From Harmothoe impar (Eukaryota; Annelida; Polychaeta; Phyllodocida; Polynoidae), in assembly GCA_947462335.1 (NCBI GenBank), contig OX381721.1, positions 41,256,488 to 41,320,487 on the forward strand: a stretch of 64,000 nucleotides of DNA, read 5' to 3'. The notes beneath the pieces are model-generated. The model searched no databases and was not told the origin of the DNA. It worked only from the letters and a program-made list of their open reading frames with translations. Shown one piece after another: positions 36,467 to 48,446 of the stretch. The first letter of the stretch is position 1. The number at the start of each line of letters is the position of its first letter. Position numbers and translations under genes: made by a program.

Positions 36467-37838
36467 TGCGACAAAAGTGTCACATCCGCGACAACATGTG
36501 TCACTCAAGAGAGAAGGTTTTGGACACATATCTGCCATTTCGTTACAGATGACTTTTTCTCTGACATTTTGTCATGTACATCAAATTTTGTAATGTACAT
36601 GTATGTGACATTTTGTAACAGATGTGACACTTTGTCACAGATGTGACACTTTGTCACGGATGTGACATTTTGTAACAGATGTGACATTTTGTCGGAGATA
36701 TGACATTTTGTCATGATAATGTCACAGATATTACAGTTTGTAGCCTATTTTCCATTTTGTAACATTTGTACACAGATCTGATATTATAGATGAGACATTT
36801 TGTACCACTTTGTTGCAGATGTGACATTTTGTCATGGATGTGACATTTTGTCATGGATGTGACATTTTGTCATGGATGTGACAATTTGTCACAGATGTGA
36901 CACTTTGTCACAGATGTGACGCTTTGTCGTGGATGTGACATTTTGTAACATAAGTAGACAGATGTGATATTATGGATGAGACATTTTGTACCAATTTTTC
37001 TTGGATGTGACACTTTGTTGCAGATGTAACATTTTGTTGTGGATGTGACACTTTATCACTGATGTGAAATTTTGTTAGAAATATGACATTTTTTCATTAT
37101 AATTATCGTCACAGATCTGATAATTTGTGACCAATTTTTCATTTTGTAACATTAAATAGTACACAGATGTGAAATTGTGAATGAGACATTTTGCACCCTT
37201 TCTCAGAATTGTGACATTTGTCGTGGATGTGACACTTTGTCGCAGATGTGACACTTTGTCGTGGATGTGACACTTTGTTGCGGATGTGACACTTTGTCGC
37301 AGATGTGACACTTTGTTGAGGATGTGACACTGATGTGACATTTTGTAACAGATGTGACATTTTATCAGAGATATGACATTTTGTCATGACAATTATTGTC
37401 ACAGATCTGATAATTTGTAACCAATTTTCCATTTTGTAACATTAGATCACAGATGTGATATTGTGAATGAGACAACATGAATTTTGTACCACTTTCTTAT
37501 GGATGTGACATTTTGTTGCGGATGTGACACTTTGTCACAGATGTGACACTTTGTCACGGATGTGACACTTTGTCGCGAATGTGACACATTGTTGTAGATG
37601 TGACACTACATTGCAGATACTACATTTTGTCAGAGATATGACATTTTGTCATGATATTGTCACAGATCTGATGATTTGTAACCAATTTTCCATATTGTAA
37701 TATTAGTACACAAATGTAATATTATGGATGAGACATTTTGTACCACTTTCTTGTGGATGTGACACTTTGTCGCAGATGTGATACTATGACGCAGATGTGA
37801 CACTTTGTTGCGGATTTTGCCACAGATGTGACACTTTG
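36461..37838 (-). repeat. 19-bp TGTGAC satellite, main block with higher-order repeats
   Basis: For the first 35 bp the units read TGTCACATCYGCGACAAAA as on the left of the palindrome. From about 36500 the orientation flips to GATGTGACACTTTGTCGCA. The 19-bp unit is interspersed with a longer marker segment (AACATTAG...GATGTGATATTRTGRATGAGACATTTTGTACC). The marker's GAGACA recurs at 36792, 36978, 37183, 37469 and 37730, giving higher-order repeats of about 186, 205, 286 and 261 bp. Each unit contains the dyad GTCACNGATGTGAC. Open frames such as KCHICDKVSHL are satellite translations. Confidence 0.9.
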
Positions 37839-39347
37839 TCAGGGGCCATCCATTAATTACATACACACATTTTTGCCAAAAATGGACCCCCAGCCCGGGC
37901 GCTATTGCACCATGTACGCATTTGGACTACCCCTCCATCAGTACATACTCATCTCACTTTGACCAACCCCCCCACCAACTTTGGGCTTGGAGGATTTTCT
38001 AAATACAGTAGCTTTCTCCTGACCATCCCCTTACCAATAAGCTTTAACCAACTTAGACCCCCTCCCATGATATTGAGAAATACTCCATCCATCCACCCCA
38101 CAAAAAAAGAAGCAACCTAGACCTTCCCCATAATATTGAGAAGTAGGCTACGCCCTACACCGCTCCTCGCCCCACCCGCAAATTACTGTATTTGCATGTT
38201 ATAATTCCATACAGGAGCATACACCAACCTTTATAGAGCACAAACTCTCACAAAAAAAAATACTAGCTTTTTATAAATATCAGACAAAAATCCAATTTTT
38301 CACCTTAATAAGGAACCGCTTCACCCTGACATTAATTGTTTTTGTAGATAAAAAATGTAGTACGACTTAACTGGTTCTGGTCGTACAAATTCCCCCTTTT
38401 GTCTAAAGTATACTATGAGCTTGGGGCCGAGTCATTTATTGCCATCTAGGGGCGAGGTCATAATGAAAAGTGGCCCTTGGTGGGGGTGGGGGCAAAATTT
38501 GATAAGCCTCCATGACCATGATCAAATATAACTCTAAGCTTAGGGCTGAGTCATTTATTCCCATCTTTGTGCCTCTACATGAGGTAAAAATCTACACGTG
38601 CGACACGGCGACACAGCCCCTTTAAAATTCGACACGTGCGACACAGCCCTTTTAAAAATCGACGAACACAGGAAAATGAGGGATAAAAATTGATCCACAG
38701 GGATTTTTCTGTAAGTTCTTATGTAGCTAAAATTCGACACAGCGACACGCCCCTTTTTTGCTAAAAATCGACAGGCCGACATGGTCAAAAGTTTGGGTAC
38801 CCATGTAGAGGCACATCTATGGGAGGGGTCACAATAAAAACGGCCCTCCATGACCATGATCAAAACTAAATATGATCCATTTAAGTACTTGCGACCATGC
38901 TTCATTCCCCCAGCATTTGCACTTTGTTGGGGGATGGGGCAGAACTAAATGGGGGGGGGGGAGGGCGGGCTCACGATTATCTTTTTTTATGAACAGGTAG
39001 GGGGGGGGGTCAAAGAATATTTGCCATGTTGGGAAAATCCACCAAGCCTCTCAACTAGTAAGTGTTTGTTTGTGCAGTTAACGTCCCATCGACTAATGCA
39101 AAGGAGACTTTCTCAAGTTTAAGTCTTTCACAAGTATAATTCACATGTATTCTCACAGAAAATTCTCAAAATTTGGTTGGATATTTGGACCTAAAAGGGT
39201 ACCAATTTTAGTCAAAAATGACCAGAAAATCGGCCCTATCCATACACAATGGGTATACCAAAATTGTTCTACACCCCACCCCCTCCTGTACGCATCTATG
39301 TACACATTTGGCTTGACCCTCCACCCCCCTTGATGGATGGCCCCTGA
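37839..39347. mobile_element. 1.5-kb inverted-repeat element inside the satellite
   Basis: The ends are TCAGGGGCCATCCAT (37839-37853) and its exact reverse complement (39333-39347), and satellite units flank it on both sides. The sequence inward from both ends is related over a longer distance (rows of G or C, and the phrases CATTTGGNYT and GTACGCAT). No transposase frame is visible, so it is a non-autonomous DNA element. No clear target duplication is seen. It holds a tandem duplication (38425-38520 and 38540-38870) and the nested MITE at 38567. Confidence 0.65.
38567..38814. mobile_element. 248-bp MITE nested in a tandem duplicate
   Basis: Terminal inverted repeats GTGCCTCTACATG / CATGTAGAGGCAC are flanked by ATCT on both sides (38563-38566 and 38815-38818). 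The neighbouring duplicate at about 38441-38447 (GCCATCTAGGGG) shows the uninterrupted site, which confirms the insertion. Inside are CGACACG-type short repeats and T/A runs. It has no coding capacity. Confidence 0.7.
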
Positions 39348-39352
39348 TGCGG

Positions 39353-39440
39353 GAGTGATATTTTGTCACGGATGTGACACTTTATCGCAGATCTGACAAT
39401 TTGTGTCAGATGTGACATTTGTCTCACGGATGTGACACTT
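39353..39440 (-). repeat. Satellite block right of the inverted-repeat element
   Basis: Four to five units of the GATGTGACACTTTRTCRCA type. The block is a continuation of the array at 36500-37838. Confidence 0.8.
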
Positions 39441-39640
39441 TATGTATCTCCCTTTTTTGAATCCTAGAAATGACCTGTTTACCATGTACTACTAGTATGA
39501 TAGAATAACTGGAAAAGGCTTCAGTTTTGTTGTAAAATGCATATTGATACATCATAATATAAAACGTCAAAGTGTGAATGTCAGGCTTAGGGGGCATCCA
39601 TTGACTACATACCCAGAATTTTGGCAACAATTTACCACAT

Positions 39641-40253
39641 GTACAACCGTGATGTGTATCAACAATGTGATGTGCATCAACTACATATCAGGGCTGACCA
39701 TGCAAACATGATGTGTATCAAAAAGACGCGATGTGTAGTAACTAATGTGATGTGTAGTAACTTGAATCTAGGGACTTCCAACTGTTATCTGTATCATTAA
39801 ACATGATGTGTGTCAACTCCCTACTCTGACTGGTGAGGATCAGCAGAGATGCAGGGCAGGATAGGGAGGGGGACGACCAGGGGCAGAACCGGGGTGGGGG
39901 GGGGGGGGGGGGTGGGGCATCCCTGGGGGTCCATCCCAACCCCCCTTGAATTTTTTAAAAGATGATATTTCGAGGAGGGAAGCAGGGTGGGATAAGTCAA
40001 AAGTAATAAACTGAATTTTTTACTTTGTAGGTTTACAGTTTGTTCCCCCATGTATATATAACCTCCCCTCCATACAGAGAATACATTTTGATACAGATAA
40101 GGTCAGGTCTTTGAAATGCATTGATACAGATCACATTGATAAAGATCATGTTACTTTGTTTTGATACAGATCATTATTGTTTTTTGATACAGATCACGTT
40201 TGCATGGTCAGCCATGATGTAGTACTACGCATTAAGTTACTTCACGGTTGTAC
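39641..40253. mobile_element. Inverted-repeat (fold-back) element with GATACAGATCA-type subrepeats
   Basis: GTACAACCGTGA at 39641 is matched in reverse at 40242-40253, and GGCTGACCATGCAAAC at 39692-39707 is matched exactly in reverse at 40198-40213. Both arms carry several copies of a unit like GTGATGTGTATCAA (left), or its complement TTGATACAGATCAC (right). The middle contains a poly-G run (39893-39912). No coding frame. It is probably a decayed non-autonomous DNA element. Confidence 0.6.
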
Positions 40254-40379
40254 ACCTCCCCCTCTCACACCATATATACATTGGGACTCCCCCCCCCCCT
40301 CAATGTACATACTCAAATCTTTGGAACCCCCCCTTCCTCTATAACAACATAAGTATAAAGATTTGGAGGCACGTTTCTA

Positions 40380-40615
40380 TTCTATACACATCAGGGATCA
40401 TTTGATCATTTTGGCTGGGATTGAGGCGCACGAAAAAAAAAATATTGCTATTCTTTTTTTGCAAAAACTGACCAAAACGTACCCCTTATGAGAAGGCAAT
40501 GTGTATGCTGAAATTAGCTCCAGAGCCCCCCCCCCCCCGCATTTTCCTTGTACAAATCTGCACTCATTTGGCTGGACCCCCCGCCCTCCCCTCTTGGTGC
40601 CTATGTAAGAATGCA
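40380..40615 (-). repeat. Diverged relative of the 37839-39347 element end
   Basis: Read on the minus strand it resembles the right end of the 1.5-kb element: rows of G, GTCCAGCCAAATG, CAGATTTGTAC, TTTTGGTCAGTTTTTG. The matching is imperfect and the ends are not sharp. Confidence 0.4.
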
Positions 40616-40719
40616 TCCTTAACTCAGAGTGTGCCAGTATTAAGCTATATGTCAGTTTTTACGGCTTGCAAATTGGACAATTATTAAGGACACTACCGAG
40701 AAATTCTCCTGGGTGTGGC

Positions 40720-41145
40720 AGAAATGTCACAGATGTGACAGAAACGTCACGGATGTGACAGAAACGTCACAGATGTGACCGTCACGGATGTGACATTTCA
40801 GCACTTATTGTGTCATTCTGGCCAAATATGAGGTTCCAGCTTAAAATCAAAAGTGTATTTCTACTCACATATGTGGTACCTAAAATAATCATATGATATT
40901 TTGGCTCATTTTGGGTAATAAATAGTTATAAATAGCGTCACGGATGTGACATCCTTATATATACTAAGAAAATTTAATTTTTCAACTCCCCATTTTTTGC
41001 AAAAATATAGAAATTAAGAATTTTCAAAAAATCCTATTTGAAGTCCCCTATTATCCTTTACATTTAAATGGGTTAACAGTGTATCTATTCATATTTTTTA
41101 GCTGCAATAGGCTGAATTATATGAAAACGTCACGGATGTGACATG
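40720..41145. repeat. Dispersed satellite units
   Basis: Four GTCACRGATGTGAC dyads sit in a row at about 40725-40797. Single copies of GCGTCACGGATGTGACAT or similar occur at about 40936 and 41128, separated by ordinary AT-rich sequence. The satellite dyad is thus scattered beyond the array. Confidence 0.7.
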
Positions 41146-41648
41146 AAGCCTTGGACAAATACAAAACTTGAAAATTTCATGTTTCTCTTCTTTTTCCCCA
41201 CTGGAAACTAACATTTCGACAGATTTCGAGTTCAAGCTTAACTTATATATAAATACTAAGTGCATTTCAAAGGTAATAGATCCCCAAACGCCATTCTAAT
41301 GTATTTCAACATAATTTTGGACATGCGTTTTTCATATATTTCCTTTACTAGAATGATCAGAAATAATAGATATAATCTATTTCCTCTAAACTAAGTATGA
41401 TAGATTAATCAGAAAAGGCCACAGTTGTAATGTAAAAATGAGAAAATACCATGCATATTAATATATAATACGATATACCATGTCAAAGTGTGTGGACATT
41501 GATTGCCAGGCTTAACTCAAAGTGTGCCTTATGCAGACAAAGAAGCTATAGCTACACCATACCCCACTCTGAGTAGTGACACAGAATATAAATAAACTGG
41601 GAAAGGTCGACCTTTTGTGCTATTGAATAGAAAAGGGAGACTACAATA
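41146..41648. other. AT-rich non-coding spacer
   Basis: No gene seen. The segment ends at the poly(A) tail of the LINE. Confidence 0.5.
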
Positions 41649-44082
41649 TTTTTTTTTTGGAGGTGTTTTAATCATTTATTGACCACAATAATTTTACATT
41701 TGGTGTCTTCGTTCATCCTTTGCAGGTACGCACAACATGTTTACTCGTATACGTCGTATGAGATCAATGTAAATGTACAATAATAAAAGGATGACATACC
41801 GTATAAGTACTATGACACAGTCAATAAAGATGAGGATAGCACTCAGCATAGCTGATTTTAAGTGCTAACCCTAGTATTTTATCACAGAGTATCGATTATA
41901 AACCTGTTCTCTAGAGAGCAAGATGGACGATACAGAACGGTACAGGACTAACAATTCTTGATAAACATATTAAGTATTGTGGGATTTAATATACATTGGC
42001 TTGTAGAATAGGATTACGTCTTGACATTATATTTTAATAGCAAAAATATATCACAATTGTATACGACATCAATTATCACTTATCTGATGTATTCAGAGTG
42101 CATTAAATATACCGGTAGTGTAGAGAAACCTAGACACATTTTATACACAGATACTGTTGACCAGATACAATCGATTAATCAATATACAATTCAATCTTGC
42201 CAGCTAAAAGGGCTTTCATTTCCAATTTGAATTTAGACAATTCTATAATATTTCTTAGACTTTTATCTAAATCATTCCAGGTTTGGGCTACAAAGACCTC
42301 AGTAGATTTCTCGTATGAGGATAAAATCACATTAGAATATTTTAAAAGTGGAGCTACCGACTCTCTCGTGTGTCTTGGTCTTATATTTAAGGCGTCGACT
42401 TTTCGGGATTTTTTAAAGCCATATATCTGGGCATGATACACTCTTCTGTCTAGCAGTTTGGGTAGATTTGCTCTTTTATGTGTCACATTGGTCGAGGTGA
42501 GTATTGGTACCTTAAAGCAGTATTTTAAGCACCTATTCTGAATGGTTTGTAAAAGATTTGATGAGGTTTTTGTTGTACCATTGTAAATAATATCACCGTA
42601 ATCGAACAGGGGTAACACATACGTTTTATAAATGATCAACATAATAGCTGTTGGTACATACGATTTCAGAATGGCAAGCATGTAAGACTTAAAACCCAGG
42701 TTCTTTCTCAATTCTCTGACGTGGTGGTTAAAATTCAACTCGTAATCTAAAATGATTCCAAGGTATTTATAGGTGGGTACAAATTTTAGTTTTTCTTGAT
42801 TTATTTTTATTTCTAAATTTCTTACTAGTAGGGTTTTAGATTTAATTGACGATGAGAAAAGCATCAGCTTGGTCTTTGATTCATTAATAGTTAATTTGTT
42901 TTTTGAAGACCATGAACAAAAGTTGTCGAGAGATAATTGCATATTTTGAGCCAAAATTTCAAGCGAGTGGCCGGACGTATATAAAACTGTATCATCAGCA
43001 TACATTAGGGTCGAAACATTTGCAAATTTAGTATTAAGGTCATTGACATAAATTAAAAAGAATAAAGGACCTAATATACTCCCTTGGGGGGTCCCACACG
43101 TCATATTAACCACATCAGAGACTGTATTATTACATACGGTAACCTGAGTTCTGTCTATAAAATATTCTTTTATCCACGCTAAGTTTTTACCCCTAATACC
43201 ATATTTATCCAGTTTTTTAAAGAGTATTAAATAGTTTACAGAATCGAACGCTTTTTTAATGTCAATAAAAGCAGCTAAGGTCACCATACCCCTGTTTCTG
43301 TTTCTCAATACATCATCAGTTAACGAGCTGATAGTGTCTACAGTTGAACATTTTTTACGATAGCCACCTTGTTCTTTCAACAACACCTCATTATTTTCTA
43401 AATGTAACGATAAATTTGTGTGAATTATTCTCTCTAATACCTTCCCTGGAACAGGCAACTGGCTAATTGGCCTGTAATTGGAGACATTTGACAGATCCCC
43501 ACCTTTCGGGAGTGGAGTCACTCATGCTTGTTTCCAACTGGTCGGAATTTTCGAATATTTAAGTGACAAGGTTAATATTTTAGTGAATTTATCTGGTAGT
43601 GCAAGGACTGAATCCCTGAAGACCTGTGTCGAGACGTAATTCATAGCAGAGGATTTATTTATATTTAAATCTTTTATCACTTTCACAACCTCATCCTCAG
43701 ATATGACAATGTCAGACATCTGTTGGTCAACAGTTCTTCCCTCAAAACTCCATTCGTTCATGTGGTTTGAGGCCAATTTGGGCCCTATTTCTGAGAAGAA
43801 AGTGTTTATAAAATTTGCTGTTTCGTCAGTATTTATTATATTTCCTAAATTGTTCCTCAAATTTATTTGTTTTGATTTAACATTCCGACCAGGGAGAAGT
43901 TTTTTCATAGATGCCCAAAATTCCTTTGAATCATTAACATTTCTTTGAGCCTCATCTACCACAAACAACCTGTGAGCCTCTTTGCAATCCGTCGATATTT
44001 GGTTCTTGAGAGTGTTTGCTGTGTACCAGTTTGCACTGATTTGCACTTGTAGTTCATACAAAAGGTATTGGGATATTCCTGA
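41649..44082 (-). mobile_element. 5'-truncated non-LTR retrotransposon (LINE)
   Basis: On the minus strand the element ends in an A tail (41649-41658), 16 bases after AATAAA (41675-41680). It has a 3' UTR of about 520 bases. The reverse-transcriptase frame lies at 42175-44082. No endonuclease domain is found upstream of 44082, where the frame stops, so the copy is 5' truncated, as is usual for target-primed insertion. I could not find a target-site duplication. Confidence 0.85.
42175..44061 (-). pseudogene. LINE reverse transcriptase, one in-frame stop
   Basis: Two abutting minus-strand frames (179 codons, 44061-43522; 448 codons, 43521-42175) lie in the same reading phase and are separated only by a TGA at 43522-43524. 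They give one reverse transcriptase. Visible motifs in order: SNVSNYRPIS just after the stop, EQGGYRKKCSTVDTI, FIDIKKAFDSV (first catalytic Asp), TPQGSILGPLFFLIYVNDL, MYADDTVLY (catalytic Asp pair) and KYLGIILD (thumb start). A C-terminal region ends near WNDLDKSLRNI. The part before the stop is the linker between endonuclease and polymerase. The family is of the CR1/Jockey-like kind, not resolved further. A single stop in about 630 codons points to a rather young copy. It lies in non-coding DNA, perhaps an intron of the minus-strand gene starting at 55702. Confidence 0.9.
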
Positions 44083-47000
44083 TTAGATTAAAACGTAGAG
44101 GAGGCTCTCAAATTGATTTAAGAGCCTTACGAATTACAAGTTATGGGGGTATATTGTGAGGGGTGACTTCGCAAACGTATACGCAGATAGGATTAAGAGA
44201 TCATAGTAATGTGTATGGGCCTAAGGAAGTGTATCAATGTCTATGGTTGAGACGTCTAGCCACTCTCTATGCATCAGCTTGTCTCTATATACAAGAATGA
44301 ACTTTTATTTCCATTCTGTTTGGGGAAGTCACCCAGGAGAGGAAAACGAGACATCGAGGCATATATAGCAAGAAGTGTTCCAATGATGCCAGTTATCGCA
44401 AAACTGTATGGAAACTAAAGTGCACCCATAAATATCGCACTACAGGTGTAGGCCTACATGTATATGAAGAGCCTAATAAGAGCACCCACTACAGATGAGG
44501 TATATGCCTTTATATCGGCAATCCCCCATGGGACAATATCTGTATGGGTGTATTGGTACCTAAGGGGCATACTCAACAGTACACTGGAGATGTCAAAGGA
44601 GTCAGGAGTGTTTACCGTTGGTTCTTTTGTTACTTCTTCACCGCCATCTTCAGCCACATTCAACTCAGTTTTGAGCTTCAGTAATCATGGAGTCGATATA
44701 TGGGGGCTCTGTGTACTGATATGGATGTCATATACTGCATCTGTATACGTGCATATCTCTCTTATAATTATATATGCAATGTATAGCCTTACCTACTCTT
44801 TCTACCTGTATCGGCTTCTAACCTTGCCTTATAGATATATAGATAGATCTCGCAACAGGGGTGTATTGTTGAAGAAAGAAAGAGCTGTCTTTTCTTATAA
44901 TTCTAGATGTTCTTCTAAGTTACAAAGTGTTACACTTTAACAATAAACTACATCAATGACATCTTTATTGAGCATAAGAATGCTTCCCATACATCAACAG
45001 GGCAGCAATATATCAGATTAATATATCACTGAACAGGGACAGGAGGAGGCCAACTGGTGGGCGTGCTGCATGCGCTGCGAAGTACTTAACATCAGATGCC
45101 TATACATACCTTGTGGTACTATCTATGAAAAAAACACCACTAAAATCTCTAAAAGTGCAGTAAGGACCAAATGCATCAAAATGCCACTCCCTGACCCGGG
45201 GCCTTCCCCTCATGTCCTCCCGGGCTGAGGCCATCCAGGTCCCGTCAAAACATGGTCAATTATCTCCATTCCCTGCCCCACCCAGCCGAGGGATCGGTGC
45301 CATGCCAACCCCACAATCACCTCCTTAAGGGCACTTTTTGGCCAGCTTACAGAACAATCGCACTAAATGTGATGTTGTTGAGTACTTTCTGCTGTATAGG
45401 GCCAGTTTGTTTACCTTGTAAAGCATGACAACTGAAATAAGTGAGGGCTTATTTATTGCACCCAAATTTGCTGCTCATGGTTTTACACAGCTAAGATGGA
45501 AATAATTGCTGATTATCTACAATCCAGCCCAAGATTACAGGGTTATGTTATCCGACATACCCACTTATCTTGTCATAACTATACATAATTATAAGGCCAT
45601 CTGTTTTTTGTGTTCTATCCGAGTCTTATTGACTTTCTTCTTTTATAAGCTAAACTCAAATCGTACATCATGTCTTATGAAACAAGCTTTGCAACATACA
45701 TGATGGGTGTAAGTGTCGGTAGTTTCGCGCACAATGTCACCTTAAATGTAACACTTTTATGACAGAGAGCATCATGTCATTAGAATCTACACTTATAAGT
45801 TTCATTGCATTTTGACAGACCTTCCGGTCCACAGTTCCTACTTTCTACATTACAGTCATAGTTTTGTGAAATGAGAGAAAATTGCCCACAACAGGACACC
45901 TGTCTTTAGGTTTAGCTTATAGATGCCAAAAGGCATCCAGTTAGTTCCACCAACAATAGCTAGTCTCACGTGGAACCTGGAGCATGTCTAGGCGGCATTT
46001 GTCAAGGTAACTACTGATTACCATACGTAACATCACCCTCCCTTTCCTGTCAAACCCTACCTCCATCTCCCACACCTACTGCACAGTTCTACACCCTCTC
46101 CCATTTACCACTGCCCTTCTATTCTTTAGCATCTCCTCTCCCCTCCCTCCCACTTCCCCATATACCTGGGTATCTTGTTCCCTGCCCCTCCCCCTAACCC
46201 TCTTTTGGTGCAATGCACAGACAAGAGGCGCCTGGCCTTGACGCATGTCAAATTAACCAGGAAACTTGCATTGTGAGAATGATCTTACTTAACACTTATG
46301 GAATAGATTATATCGTCATCTTTTGAATACATAGAAAAACGACCTCTGACTTATACTGTATAGTGTTATTTTATTGGCTAACAGTGAGAGAATCAGAATT
46401 TGAAAAGGAACAGTGGTTAACCACCGTTAGCCTGATTGCTGTGGTTTTCTCTAAGGGATTCCCCCATATAATGCGGTTCTGCTAGTTTGCTACAACTTAA
46501 GAAAGCATGGGAGATCATTATCTATTCTTTTGGCTTCCCTCGTGTATACCAACCGATACTTCCTGGCAATTGTCATTGCCTGCAATAGTTTAAAATCATT
46601 TAAAATCACACATATTGCATGTTCTATGTGATTAAATATAATGCAAATTATTTTTAAATGTTTGAGTTGTCCTTTTTGGGGATTGTTACTAAAGTTATAA
46701 TGTTGAAGTATACCAAACACATGCATATCCGTTCGGAATTATCCATCTAGAAAATAAGCTCAGGCAAGTTTGACATCATGCCTTTAGTGGATGAAAGAAA
46801 ACCTCTGATCCCGACGAAGATTATATCAAGAGTTTCATGCTCTCCCACAGACTCGGGATCTGGGGTTTGGGATGGCCTGGGGGTAGACATGCATTAGATA
46901 GTTGTTGGGGTAGGTCTAATTCAGAAACACATCTATCCTCGTAATATACATATGTCTATGTCACAGAGAAATGTTAGGAATTCATGAACATTATACACTG

Positions 47001-48061
47001 TATAGTCTCCTTCTTTGAAGTCATTGAATAGATTATCTGATACAATACACAACATATGTTTAGCATTAGAGTAGAACAGGGTTGACTTGTAAACGGACAT
47101 AAACTATAATGTAACTATGTTTCTAATGACTGTGGGGTTATTGCCAAGTAAGTCCGTTAGTTCCTACATTATACCTCAGAAACATGTTTAATGGAATTTC
47201 AAAGAATACGTTACAAGATAAATGGTTTCTAATGTGTCACCCAAGATATGAGTTGTAGTAAAACATTCATCAACATGTTGATTTATCTCATTTTAGGGGC
47301 CACAGGCAGTAATTCCATAGTATAAAGGATTGAAGAAAAATAGAAAAACACTCTAGTTTTGCCCCTTCTCACTTCACTTTGTTCATCTTTCTTCCTTAGA
47401 TAAAAAGGAAAAATGTGATAATTTATGTAAAATATGTGAATATGACATTGCCATGTCACCTGCAGGCTAACACTTATCCTCTAATCGGTAGACGCCCCTG
47501 ACATTTAGTCTACACTGCCTGTCTGTATCTCCACCACCCTGGGGTCAAATACATCAACCCGCACACATTCCCATACCCTCCTACATGTGGGATTATAGAA
47601 GGTTAACAATTATAGTGAATATTACTTTTGAGATAATTAAAAAACGATTAAAGCCAAACTGGTCTATACAATGTACAAGTATGAAAATGATTTTCTACTT
47701 ATCTGATTTTTGTCCTGCATCTACAGTAATTATGTGTATTATGTAAGGTCATAAAAGTCACAATAAGGCCCTAGAGTGAATAATACCGACTCAGAGGAGG
47801 AAATAGAGCTGGACAGCTGCTGGATAAAATTGATATTTTCTAAAGTGAATGGTTTATGATAGACAGAGATGTATTGCATGTGACATCGAGGGACTCTTTT
47901 CACCATTGCAGCCATTTCAATGGAATTCCCCTCTTGGAACTACACTACCTGATCCCGCCACACCCAACCCCCTCTCTGCTCAACCCCTCACTCCTTTCCT
48001 CATTCCTCTTTCTCTTTCTCTCTCTCACAGCCTTCCCACCATTCCCACCCTGTATCCTTAA
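44083..48061. other. Non-coding stretch between LINE and hAT element
   Basis: A minus-strand island at about 44560-44680 is open and charged (LNVAEDGGEEVTKEPTVN, then a possible donor AG|GTACCA near 44562), so it could be an exon of the minus-strand gene. The opposite strand is open over 160 codons, but its composition is Ser/Tyr/Ile-rich and unconvincing. C-rich sequence lies at 46030-46200. Nothing else is supported. Confidence 0.4.
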
Positions 48062-48325
48062 CAGTGGCGGATCCAGGAATTATTTTGGGGGGGGGCCAAG
48101 ATTTGTCAGTGATTTATGGGGAGTCAAGAAGCGTCAGCAAAGCTGACGATCTGCGCAAGCGTAGCGCCGCGCTTTCGCAAGCGAAGCGCCGCGATGTACT
48201 AGGGGGGTCTGGGGGCATGCCCCCCCAGGAAATTTTGAGAATTTAGAAGTGAAATGGTGCATTCTGGTGCATTTTAGCAGCTGTAAAGTATAAGATGAAA
48301 CCATAAGCTTCTTAAAAATATACCC

Positions 48326-48331
48326 TTTATT
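48326..48331 (-). terminator. Poly(A) signal of the hAT transposase
   Basis: AATAAA on the minus strand, about 116 bases after the stop codon at 48447-48449. Confidence 0.6.
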
Positions 48332-48446
48332 AACCATAGGTTGACTATAGAGTATAGGCATCTTCTTTGCAACTGCATGTGTGGTTAGTTGTACACAACA
48401 GTGTCTCTTTGCACCAATCTTTATCTGACTAGTTGTGGACAATAGA

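Noticed and set aside
36461..37838. CRISPR-like array
   Set aside because: Units of 19 bp are directly adjacent without unique spacers, in animal-type DNA with introns and LINEs.
36505..37866. Open frames with KCHI/KVSHL repeats as a repeat protein
   Set aside because: They follow exactly the 19-bp satellite; different frames give similar repeats, and marker segments break them. No start context or gene signals.
44458..44940. 160-codon open frame on the plus strand
   Set aside because: Composition is Ser/Tyr/Ile-rich, no domain is recognised, and the opposite strand shows a more protein-like charged segment.
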